Part shown: piece by piece, positions 5,371 to 12,915 of the stretch | Numbering within the stretch: the first letter of the stretch is position 1 | Layout: each line of letters opens with the position of its first letter | Assembly: GCA_964492615.1 (NCBI GenBank) | Contig: CAZBKZ010000043.1 | Location: forward strand, 1-20,405 | Direction of reading: 5' to 3' | DNA from: JAABTH01 sp964492615 | Lineage (GTDB): Bacteria; Bacillota; Dethiobacteria; DTU022 | DNA length: 20,405 nucleotides | Program-made: the position numbers and the translations under genes | Notes under the pieces: model-generated | Told to the model about the DNA's origin: nothing | Database searches by the model: none | The model's input: only the letters and a program-made list of their open reading frames with translations

Positions 5371-6333
5371 ATGAGCGATATTTACCTGGGTATAGATGTC
5401 GGTTCAGTTAGTACCAACCTGATTATGGTTGACAAAGAAAATAATGTAATAGCATTCGAGTATTTACGTACGCGCGGCCAGCCAATTAAGGTAGTTCAGG
5501 AGGGTTTGCGCAGCCTGGGTCCTAAATTGCCGACCGGCGCAGTTATAGCCGGAGTTGGGGTGACCGGAAGCGCCCGCAATTTAATCGGGGTTGCAGTTGG
5601 GGCAGATGTGGTTAAAAATGAAATTACTGCCCATGCCATAGCTGCCGACCTGATTGAGCCGGGTGTGCAGACTGTGATTGAAATCGGCGGGCAGGACTCA
5701 AAAATCATTATTCTGCGTCACGGGGTAGTGGTAGATTTTGCCATGAATACAGTTTGTGCGGCGGGAACCGGCTCTTTTCTCGATCACCAGGCAGCTCGTT
5801 TGGGTATTCCCATTGAAGATTTTGGTTCTCTGGCTCTGAAAAGCAAGAACCCTGTGCATATAGCCGGTCGCTGTTCGGTTTTTGCTGAGTCTGATATGGT
5901 GCATAAACAGCAGATGGGTCATTCTATAGAAGATATTATCGCCGGTTTGAGTGATGCCCTGGTGCGAAATTACCTTAATAATGTGGGCAAAGGCAAGGAA
6001 ATTCTAGCCCCGGTTGTATTTCAGGGTGGGGTGGCGGCCAATGTGGGAATCAAGGCTGCTTTCGAAAAAGCGCTTGACCGGGAAGTGATTGTACCGGAAC
6101 ACTACCACGTTATGGGGGCGCTCGGTTCAGCTGTCCTGGCCCGCTATGCAAAGATAGATGATGGGGGCGATTCGTTATTTCGCGGTTTTGCCCTGAGTGA
6201 TCTGGAGTTTGAGGCCAGTACTTTTACCTGTGATGGCTGCCCGAACATCTGTGAAATTGTTAATCTCTCTCTTGATGGTAAGCTGCTTGCCCGCTGGGGA
6301 GGGCGCTGTGGCAAGTGGGAAAATGTAGATTGA
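5371..6333 (+). CDS. ATP-dependent CoA-substrate-enzyme activase (HgdC/BcrA/BadF family)
   Basis: A 320-aa ASKHA-fold ATPase. Nucleotide-binding motifs are GIDVGSVSTNLIMVD (residues 7-21), IEIGGQDSKI (103-112) and the late VFQGGVAANVGIKAAFEKAL (216-235). Cys129 (NTVCAAGTGSFLD) and Cys168 (IAGRCSVFAESD) correspond to the two cysteines that, in a homodimer, hold the single bridging [4Fe-4S] cluster. Such activases couple ATP hydrolysis to injection of one low-potential electron into a partner enzyme. The C-terminus adds a four-Cys segment, TCDGCPNICEIV through GGRCGKW (Cys287, 290, 294, 313), absent from plain HgdC. I recall similar segments in large fused versions. It starts 4 bases after the DUF2229-type gene, indicating tight co-expression. 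No canonical dehydratase subunits are present. Confidence 0.88.
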   Translation: MSDIYLGIDVGSVSTNLIMVDKENNVIAFEYLRTRGQPIKVVQEGLRSLGPKLPTGAVIAGVGVTGSARNLIGVAVGADVVKNEITAHAIAADLIEPGVQTVIEIGGQDSKIIILRHGVVVDFAMNTVCAAGTGSFLDHQAARLGIPIEDFGSLALKSKNPVHIAGRCSVFAESDMVHKQQMGHSIEDIIAGLSDALVRNYLNNVGKGKEILAPVVFQGGVAANVGIKAAFEKALDREVIVPEHYHVMGALGSAVLARYAKIDDGGDSLFRGFALSDLEFEASTFTCDGCPNICEIVNLSLDGKLLARWGGRCGKWENVD

Positions 6334-6359
6334 TCTTAATTACCGAAAGGAGTATGATA

Positions 6360-7457
6360 ATGAATCTTTACAGTAATAGATTGGTCAGGGCCCAGAAAAT
6401 GATGCAGGAAGGCGAATATGATTACATGCTGATCGGCCCGACAGCAAATATGAACTACCTTTCCGGACTAATGACTTCTCCCGATGAAAGGCTGCAACTG
6501 CTAATAATCCCGGCAGATGGAGCTCCTTCAGCCCTGCTGCCTGAAATGTATATCAAGGCTGCCGAGCCTGTGCTTGGCAGTGATTTCACTATTGCAGGCT
6601 GGTCTGATCAGAAAGATCCATATAAAATGTTGGCTGAAATTGTTAAAGGTAAAGCAGACCGCATTGCTATTGATGACACCCTGCGGGCAGATCATTTTAT
6701 GGGGATTGGCAGGGTGATGCCCGGGGCATTTTTCGAGCCGGCAAGCAGCCTGATGGACAAATTAAGAATTTACAAGGATGAACATGAAATAGAGATGATG
6801 CACAGGGCAGGTCAGGTGTCAGACCAGGTGATGGAGATCATTGTCAGCAAGCTGCGTCCCGGAATGGCTGAAAAAGAAGTAGCGCTGATGGTGGAAATTG
6901 AGTATAAAAAACTGGCTGACGATATATCCTTCAAGCCTATTGTGGCTTCCGGCCCCAATGCGGCTATGCCTCATCACAGCCCCGGTGATCGCATACTTGA
7001 AAAAGGTGACTTTATTATTATCGACAGCGGTGCGCTAATTGAAGGATACTGTTCCGACATCACCCGCACTTTCTGCCTGGGGCAGGCCTCTGATGAGATG
7101 AGAGCAGTATATACAGCAGTTCAGAAAGCTAATTTTGAGCCTTTCCAGAGATTGAACGAAAAAAATCCGTTAAGCGGTGAGGCTGCCGATGGTATCGCCC
7201 GCCAGGTAATCACGGAAGCGGGGTTCGGTTCGCGTTTTATTCACAGGTTGGGTCACGGTATAGGGCTCGAAGTGCACGAAGCGCCTTACCTGGTAGAAGG
7301 TAATTCTGAAGTGCTGAAACCGGGAATGGCTTTTACAATAGAGCCGGGTATTTATATCCCCGGTTCATTCGGGGTACGCATTGAGGATACGGTAGTTATG
7401 ACTGATAACGGTGCCCGGCAGTTAACATCTTTTAATAGAAATTTAATTGAGATATAG
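6360..7457 (+). CDS. M24 metallopeptidase, Xaa-Pro aminopeptidase/prolidase type
   Basis: A 365-aa cytosolic enzyme with a creatinase-like N-terminal domain (residues 1-135) and a pita-bread catalytic domain. All five dinuclear metal ligands are present: Asp222 and Asp233 (IDSGALIEGYCSDITRTF), His299 (RLGHGIGLEVHE), Glu328 (FTIEPGIYIPG) and Glu342 (VRIEDTV). The family removes N-terminal residues before proline or splits Xaa-Pro dipeptides; relatives act on creatine or other amides. The ATG at 6360 is best, 7 bases after AAGGAG; ATG 6354 is too close. It is co-directional with the activase gene 26 bases upstream, and a DUF3798/ABC importer follows. It probably processes an imported substrate; actual specificity is unknown. 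Confidence 0.88.
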   Translation: MNLYSNRLVRAQKMMQEGEYDYMLIGPTANMNYLSGLMTSPDERLQLLIIPADGAPSALLPEMYIKAAEPVLGSDFTIAGWSDQKDPYKMLAEIVKGKADRIAIDDTLRADHFMGIGRVMPGAFFEPASSLMDKLRIYKDEHEIEMMHRAGQVSDQVMEIIVSKLRPGMAEKEVALMVEIEYKKLADDISFKPIVASGPNAAMPHHSPGDRILEKGDFIIIDSGALIEGYCSDITRTFCLGQASDEMRAVYTAVQKANFEPFQRLNEKNPLSGEAADGIARQVITEAGFGSRFIHRLGHGIGLEVHEAPYLVEGNSEVLKPGMAFTIEPGIYIPGSFGVRIEDTVVMTDNGARQLTSFNRNLIEI

Positions 7458-7543
7458 TATAGGTCTAACTTTATATAATTGTTTTAATCACTTCTAAATT
7501 CCGGGAAAAAGGGTTTTATGTTTTTATGTTGAATTATTCTTAT

Positions 7544-7572
7544 TTGACTACGATATTATTTGATCATATAAT
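7544..7572 (+). promoter_or_regulatory. Promoter of the DUF3798/ABC importer operon
   Basis: TTGACT (7544-7549) and TATAAT (7567-7572) are 17 bases apart. An 18-base near-palindrome (7555-7572, TGATCA core, 16 of 18 symmetric positions) covers the spacer and the -10, so a repressor site is plausible. The predicted start near 7579 is followed by GGAAGGGG and an 11-codon mini-frame (7591-7626) before the lipoprotein ribosome binding site. Confidence 0.7.
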
Positions 7573-7660
7573 TTCCTGTTGGAAGGGGTGATGAAAGGCA
7601 CTATAGTTATGTACTTACGGTTTTAATTACTTATTTTAAAAAGAAAACAGGAGGGTGACA

Positions 7661-8827
7661 ATGTTTAAAAAGAGTTTACTTGTTATGTTAGCGCTTATCA
7701 TGATCCTTGGCCTTTTCGGCTGCGGACAGGATACAGCTGCTCCCGATGATGGAGCTGTTGATGAAGCAGAAGGTGAAGATGAGGTAGTTGAAGAAATTGA
7801 TTGGAAGATTGGGATCATGTCCAGCACGGTAACCCAGAACGAAGAGGAATTCCGTATGGCAGCTGAAATGCAGGAGAGATATGGTGCTGAAAGAATTCTG
7901 CACACTACCTATCCTGACCGTTTTATGCAGGAGCAGGAAACAACTATTACCAACATGCTGGAAATGGCTTCTGATCCTCTCGTGAAAGCTATTGTCATGG
8001 TTCAGGCAGTGCCGGGTGCAGTAGCAGCTGTTGATAAAGTAAGAGAAATTCGCCCCGACATGCTGATTATTCTCGGTTCGCCGCAGGAAGACCCTGACAT
8101 TATCGCACAGAAGGGCGATATCGTTATCAACACCGACGACCTTGGTCGTGGTGAGCAGATTGCCGAACATGCTAAGGACCTGGGTGCAGAAGTACTGGTT
8201 CACTATTCCTTCCCGCGCCACATGTCAATTGAAATGCTGGCCGAGCGCCGCCGCTTAATGAAAGAGAAAGCTGAAGAACTGGGCATGATCTTTGTTGATG
8301 AAGATGCTCCCGACCCCACCGGCGATGCAGGTGTTCCCGGAACCCAGCAGTTTATTATGGAAGACGTTCCCCGTAAGATCGATCAGTATGGTACCAATAC
8401 CGCAGTTTTTGGCACCAACTGTGCCATGATGGAGCCGCTGATTCGCCAGGCAGTAGATTACGGGGGAATTTTCCCGGTTCAGTGCTGCCCCTCTCCATAT
8501 CACGCTATGCCTGCTGCTCTCGGCATCGAAGTTCCCGAGGACAAAAAGGGTGATGTTCCCTGGATGCTTGAGCAAATCGGTATTAAGTGTGCAGAAGCCG
8601 GGGCAACCGGCCGTGTAGCAACCTGGCCGGTGCCGGTTAACATGATGTACATTGAAGCCGGTGTTGAATACGCCATTGACTGGATTAACGGTGAAACCAA
8701 CGGTAACGTTGACAAGGCAAAGTTAGTTTCAATTATGGAAGATATTGCTGGTAGCCAGGTAAGTCTTACCGAATATCCCGGCACAGACAACTACTTCCTC
8801 TATCTTTCCGATCACTACATTTTTTAA
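7661..8827 (+). CDS. DUF3798 substrate-binding lipoprotein
   Basis: A 388-aa exported lipoprotein. The signal peptide has a basic start (MFKKS), a hydrophobic core and the lipobox LFGC with Cys21 as lipidation site. An acidic linker (residues 22-50) leads to a periplasmic-binding-protein-like domain beginning WKIGIMSSTVTQNEEEFR. Other marks are RILHTTYPDRF, DIVINTDDLGRGEQIAEHAK, HYSFPRHMS and FGTNCAMMEPLIRQAVDYGG. I recognise the DUF3798 family, of unknown ligand, usually encoded beside RbsA-like ABC genes. The ATG at 7661 follows AGGAGG by 6 bases. A strong promoter precedes it and a stem-loop follows before the ATPase gene, as is common when the binding protein is made in excess. The ligand cannot be deduced. 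Confidence 0.85.
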   Translation: MFKKSLLVMLALIMILGLFGCGQDTAAPDDGAVDEAEGEDEVVEEIDWKIGIMSSTVTQNEEEFRMAAEMQERYGAERILHTTYPDRFMQEQETTITNMLEMASDPLVKAIVMVQAVPGAVAAVDKVREIRPDMLIILGSPQEDPDIIAQKGDIVINTDDLGRGEQIAEHAKDLGAEVLVHYSFPRHMSIEMLAERRRLMKEKAEELGMIFVDEDAPDPTGDAGVPGTQQFIMEDVPRKIDQYGTNTAVFGTNCAMMEPLIRQAVDYGGIFPVQCCPSPYHAMPAALGIEVPEDKKGDVPWMLEQIGIKCAEAGATGRVATWPVPVNMMYIEAGVEYAIDWINGETNGNVDKAKLVSIMEDIAGSQVSLTEYPGTDNYFLYLSDHYIF

Positions 8828-8848
8828 TACCTATAAGTAAGGTTCGAG

Positions 8849-8880
8849 TATGGGGTTGCTCTCAACGGGCAACCCCGTAT
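8849..8880 (+). terminator. Stem-loop between the binding-protein gene and the ATPase gene
   Basis: An 11-bp stem (8849-8859 with 8869-8879, one G-U pair, core GGGGTTGC/GCAACCCC) and a 9-base loop. The tail is only TTTCAATT, so termination would be partial. It could protect the 3' end of the lipoprotein message and lower downstream ABC expression. Confidence 0.6.
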
Positions 8881-8909
8881 TTCAATTAAACGTTTAAGGA
8901 GGTGGATGC

Positions 8910-10499
8910 ATGTCTGAGCAGCAATATCTGCTGCAGATGAAAAATGTCGGTAAAAAATATTACGGCACAACTGTTCTGCATGATATTAATCTGGACTTGA
9001 AGCCGGGCGAAATACATGCCCTGGTCGGTGAAAACGGAGCAGGCAAGTCGACCCTGATGAATATTTTGTTCGGGATGCCCGTTATTCATGCAACAGGAGG
9101 GTATGCAGGCGAGGTTCTGATTCAGGGGGAAAAAGTCGACATTACTTCACCTCAGCAGGCTATGGAAGCAGGTATCGGTATGGTTCACCAGGAATTTATG
9201 CTGCTACCTAATTACACAATAACAGAAAATATTAAGCTAAACCGTGAAATATTAAAGGATAATTTGATCAGCCGGGTATTTGGAAGAAAAATGAAATCGC
9301 TTGATTATAAAGCAATGAATAAAGATGCCCGAAAAGCTCTAAATACCCTTGACCTTGATATAGAAGAGTTCGTTACTGTAGCGGGATTGCCCGTCGGGCA
9401 TATGCAGTTCACTGAAATTGCCCGGGAAATTGATAAAGCAAATATAAAAATTATGGTTTTTGACGAGCCGACTGCGGTTTTGGCCGAAAGTGAAGCAGGT
9501 AACCTGCTTAAAGCGATGAAGAAAATTGCGAGCCAGGGGATAGCTATACTTTTTATTACCCACAGGCTTGATGAAGTAATTGATATAGCCGATAACATTA
9601 CAGTATTGCGCGATGGAAACCTTGTTGCAACCAAAAAGAAAGAAGAGACAAATATTGTTGAGCTGGCAGAGTTAATGGTTGGCCGAAAAATTGACAAGGT
9701 TAGCAAGAGCAGCGAACGTGTTATAAAAGATGAAGTTGTTGTCAGTGTCAATAATTTTAATGTGAAAATGCCCGGAGAGGAACTGAAACAACTTAGTCTT
9801 GAAGTTTATAAAGGAGAAATATTGGGAGTAGGCGGTCTTGCCGGGCAGGGGAAAATTGGGTTGGCAAACGGTATTATGGGTCTTTACCCTGCCAGCGGTT
9901 CGGTAATGGTTAACGGTGAAGCCCTAAATTTGAACAGTCCCCGCGATTCCATGAAGAAAAAGATTGCTTTTCTTTCTGAAGACAGGCGTGGTGTTGGTCT
10001 TTTGCTCGATTCTTCAGTTGAAATGAATATAGTCATTACCGCTATAGAAAATCAGAACCGTTACCTGCGCAAGGTCTTGTTTCTCTCCCAGATAGATAAT
10101 AGAGCGATCAGGGAGCATGCTCTTAAAATGATCCAGGAGCTGGATATACGCTGTACAGGGCCTGGTCAGCTGGCTCGCAGGTTGAGTGGAGGGAATCAGC
10201 AAAAAGTATGTATTGCCAGGGCTCTAACTCTTGATCCGGATATTCTGCTTGTTTCTGAGCCGACAAGAGGTATTGATATCGGGGCTAAAAAGCTGGTTCT
10301 GGATACCCTGGTCAAACTTAATGAAGAGTTGGGGATGACCATTATTATGACTTCCAGCGAACTTGCAGAACTGCGCAGTATTTCAGATCGTATTGCCATT
10401 ATCACCGACGGCATCCTGGCCGGGATTCTAAAGCCGGATGATTCCGATGCGGACTACGGTTTATTAATGGCCGGTCAAAAGAGCAGGAAGGGGGCATAA
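8910..10499 (+). CDS. Tandem ATP-binding ABC protein (RbsA/YufO-like)
   Basis: A 529-aa cytosolic ABC protein with two fused nucleotide-binding domains. NBD1 has an intact Walker A (GENGAGKST, 40-48), Q-loop (Gln94), Walker B (IMVFDEP, Asp185, Glu186) and H-loop (His218). Its signature region is degenerate (LPVGHMQFTE instead of LSGGQ). NBD2 is the reverse: a normal signature LSGGNQQK (425-432), a broken P-loop (GLAGQGKIG, Ile316 where Ser/Thr is usual), Walker B LLVSEPT (Ser449 replaces Asp) and no H-loop His (TSSEL). Thus one composite ATP site is intact. The ATG at 8910 follows AAGGAGGTG. Two permease genes follow, so it energises import with the DUF3798 protein. Similar NBD2 degeneracy is known in RbsA-type proteins. 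Confidence 0.9.
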   Translation: MSEQQYLLQMKNVGKKYYGTTVLHDINLDLKPGEIHALVGENGAGKSTLMNILFGMPVIHATGGYAGEVLIQGEKVDITSPQQAMEAGIGMVHQEFMLLPNYTITENIKLNREILKDNLISRVFGRKMKSLDYKAMNKDARKALNTLDLDIEEFVTVAGLPVGHMQFTEIAREIDKANIKIMVFDEPTAVLAESEAGNLLKAMKKIASQGIAILFITHRLDEVIDIADNITVLRDGNLVATKKKEETNIVELAELMVGRKIDKVSKSSERVIKDEVVVSVNNFNVKMPGEELKQLSLEVYKGEILGVGGLAGQGKIGLANGIMGLYPASGSVMVNGEALNLNSPRDSMKKKIAFLSEDRRGVGLLLDSSVEMNIVITAIENQNRYLRKVLFLSQIDNRAIREHALKMIQELDIRCTGPGQLARRLSGGNQQKVCIARALTLDPDILLVSEPTRGIDIGAKKLVLDTLVKLNEELGMTIIMTSSELAELRSISDRIAIITDGILAGILKPDDSDADYGLLMAGQKSRKGA

Positions 10500-10502
10500 T
10501 AT

Positions 10503-11552
10503 ATGGGTAACTTTTTAAAAAATCTGTATCGCAACTTTGGTCTTCCCAGGTTGATTATATTGGGCTTCTTCCTTCTGTTATGTGTAATGGCGGTCATGCT
10601 GGAATTAAATTTTTCGGAGCTGATGTCATCCAGCCTGGTCAGGATAGCAATGAACGGTGTCCTGGTTCTGGCAATATTACCATCGATTGCCTGTGGAACA
10701 GGCCCTAATTTTGGGGTTTCCCTGGGGATACTCTGCGGCCTGGTCGGTGGGTTAATTGCTATGGAACTGCAGCTTGATGCATATACGAATTTTTTCATGG
10801 CAATAATATTTTCAATGCCCTTTGCCATAGCGGTCGGGCTTGGTTACGGCTTTGTTATGAATAAGGTTAAAGGTTCTGAGATGATGTTTGCCATGTTCAT
10901 TGGCTGGTCTGCCGTATCCCTGATGAAGATATTTTGGCTGCTGGCTCCGTTTAAAAACCCTGAGATGGCCTGGCCGATCGGCCGGGGTGTCAGGGTAACC
11001 ATCTCACTTGTTAACCGCGGAGTGGCCCAACTTTTGAATAACACCTGGTCTTTTAAGATAGGCGACTTAACAATCCCAACCGGATTAATTGTGTTTTTCC
11101 TCTTTTGTTGTTTACTGGTTTGGCTCTTCATGCGTTCCAAGACTGGGGTGGCTATGCAGGCAGCGGGTGACAACCCGCGTTTCGCCACTGCTGCGGGTAT
11201 TAATGTAGACAGGCAGAGGATTATCGGTTCGGTTGTCTCTACTATGCTTGGGGCAATAGGGATAATTGTCTATGCCCAAAGTTTTGGTTTTTACCAGCTC
11301 TATGAAGGGCCTCATTTCATGCCCATGATAGCCGTCGCTGCCATATTGATCGGCGGGGCCTCAATTAAAAAAGCCTCTATTGCCAATGTGATTGTTGGAG
11401 TTATTTTGTTCCAGGGCATCCTGGTTGTTGCGATGCCCGTATTTAATGTATTTACGCAGGATATGGCCAGTATGGCTGAAATCTCCAGGGTAGTGATTCA
11501 GAACGGGATTATTCTGTATGCGCTGACCCAGATCGTTTCGGGGGGGGACTGA
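10503..11552 (+). CDS. ABC importer permease 1 (branched-chain/ribose-type)
   Basis: A 349-aa integral membrane subunit with about 8-10 hydrophobic segments. The cytoplasmic coupling loop SKTGVAMQAAGDNPRFATAAGI, around residues 215-236, is typical of the BPD_transp_2 family (RbsC/LivH/YufP type). A second conserved segment is MIAVAAILIGGASIKKASI, with the glycine-rich turn of that family. It starts 3 bases after the ATPase gene, behind AGGAAGGGGG, and its stop is one base from the next permease gene, so the three are translationally coupled. It forms half of a heterodimeric channel with permease 2. The transported compound is unknown. Confidence 0.88.
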   Translation: MGNFLKNLYRNFGLPRLIILGFFLLLCVMAVMLELNFSELMSSSLVRIAMNGVLVLAILPSIACGTGPNFGVSLGILCGLVGGLIAMELQLDAYTNFFMAIIFSMPFAIAVGLGYGFVMNKVKGSEMMFAMFIGWSAVSLMKIFWLLAPFKNPEMAWPIGRGVRVTISLVNRGVAQLLNNTWSFKIGDLTIPTGLIVFFLFCCLLVWLFMRSKTGVAMQAAGDNPRFATAAGINVDRQRIIGSVVSTMLGAIGIIVYAQSFGFYQLYEGPHFMPMIAVAAILIGGASIKKASIANVIVGVILFQGILVVAMPVFNVFTQDMASMAEISRVVIQNGIILYALTQIVSGGD

Positions 11553-11553
11553 G

Positions 11554-12855
11554 ATGAGCAAAACAGCTGTTAAGGCAAATACAGGTAATTCATCAGGCAA
11601 ATACAAACGGGCCGTTGTTGGTTTTTTAACCAAGCATATGGTTACAATTATGTTTGTAATCCTTAGCGCCCTTGGTCTTTATCTGTCTGGAATGAACTCA
11701 ACTCTGTACCTCAGTGATATAATTTCCAGAATATCTCGTAACTCTTTCCTGGTCCTCTCTTTAATCATTCCTGTTATAGCAGGAATGGGATTAAATTTTG
11801 CCATGGTTCTTGGAGCTATGGCAGCACAGGCAGTGATTATTTTTGTTACCGATTGGGGTGTTGGCGGATTTCCAGGCATAATGCTCTGTATTGTGCTTGT
11901 TACGCCGCTGGCAATTCTTCTCGGTTACCTGACCGGCAAGCTGTTAAATAAAACCAAGGGTCAGGAAATGATTACCGGCTTGATATTAGGCTTTTTTGCT
12001 GCAGGTATATACTGGTTTATCTTCCTTCAGCTGGTTGGCGGGATAATCCCAATGGATAATGAAGTTCTGCTCTTAAGTTCAGGCGTGGGAGTAAGAACAA
12101 CTATAGACCTGACCGGGGGATTGCGTTATGGCCTTGATGATGTTTGGCGTCTCTCTTTGCCCACGGTTATGGTGGTTATGGGAGCTATATATATCCTGAT
12201 TAAAATGTTTACTTACATTAAATCTGATCGAAAAGGGGAGTCAAAAACCAGTTTTATATACGGTGCGGTCCTTTCGCTGGCCGCTATTATAGCAGGGATT
12301 TTGATAATGAACTCCTCCAGTTCCATGATTAATAATATCAACGTCCCTGCTGCCACCTGGATTGCCATAACCGGCTTGTGCCTCTTCCTGCATTTTTTCA
12401 CCAAGACCAAGCTGGGTCAGGATATGCGCACGGTTGGCCAGGACCGGCATGTTGCTGCTGTTTCAGGCATAGAAGTGGATAAGATCAGAATAATTGCAAT
12501 AATCCTTTCCATGGTTTTTGCTTCCTGGGGACATATAATATTCCTGCAGAATATGGGAGCCTGGAGCACCTATGGAAGCCATGAACAGATCGGTTTTTAT
12601 GCCACCGCAGCTATCTTGATTGGCGGCGCAACAGTGTCCAGGGCTACAATAGGTCAGGCTTTGCTCGGAGTATTCCTTTTCCACACCCTGTTTATTGTTG
12701 CTCCGGCAGCAGGTCGTGAGCTGTATGGTGATGCTCAAATTGGTGAGTATTTCCGGGTTTTTGTAGCTTACGGAGTTATTGGTCTAACCCTGGCTATGCA
12801 TGCCTGGAAAACCAGGCTGCAGAGCAAACAGAAGCTCGAAAATCTTGATAAATAA
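11554..12855 (+). CDS. ABC importer permease 2 (branched-chain/ribose-type)
   Basis: A 433-aa membrane subunit related to permease 1 but longer. It has a soluble basic N-terminus (about 25 residues) and an extra charged loop near residues 220-232 (KSDRKGESKTS). The coupling loop TKLGQDMRTVGQDRHVAAVSGI and the later FYATAAILIGGATVSRATIG parallel the same two segments in permease 1. The start overlaps the G-rich end of permease 1, with one base between stop and ATG. A 10-bp stem-loop overlaps its stop codon and separates it from the M20 gene. It completes the importer with the tandem ATPase and the DUF3798 lipoprotein. Confidence 0.88.
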   Translation: MSKTAVKANTGNSSGKYKRAVVGFLTKHMVTIMFVILSALGLYLSGMNSTLYLSDIISRISRNSFLVLSLIIPVIAGMGLNFAMVLGAMAAQAVIIFVTDWGVGGFPGIMLCIVLVTPLAILLGYLTGKLLNKTKGQEMITGLILGFFAAGIYWFIFLQLVGGIIPMDNEVLLLSSGVGVRTTIDLTGGLRYGLDDVWRLSLPTVMVVMGAIYILIKMFTYIKSDRKGESKTSFIYGAVLSLAAIIAGILIMNSSSSMINNINVPAATWIAITGLCLFLHFFTKTKLGQDMRTVGQDRHVAAVSGIEVDKIRIIAIILSMVFASWGHIIFLQNMGAWSTYGSHEQIGFYATAAILIGGATVSRATIGQALLGVFLFHTLFIVAPAAGRELYGDAQIGEYFRVFVAYGVIGLTLAMHAWKTRLQSKQKLENLDK

Positions 12856-12882
12856 CTCCTCCCTGTGTCATGGGGAGGAGTT
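12854..12882 (+). terminator. Hairpin overlapping the permease 2 stop, weak terminator or processing site
   Basis: A perfect 10-bp stem, AACTCCTCCC (12854-12863) with GGGAGGAGTT (12873-12882), and a 9-base loop. No T-tract follows, so it is unlikely to stop transcription fully. It may set the 3' boundary of the importer message or adjust expression of the M20 gene. Confidence 0.45.
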
Positions 12883-12915
12883 TCCCCTAATAAATATCCC
12901 GGGAGTGATCTGGTA

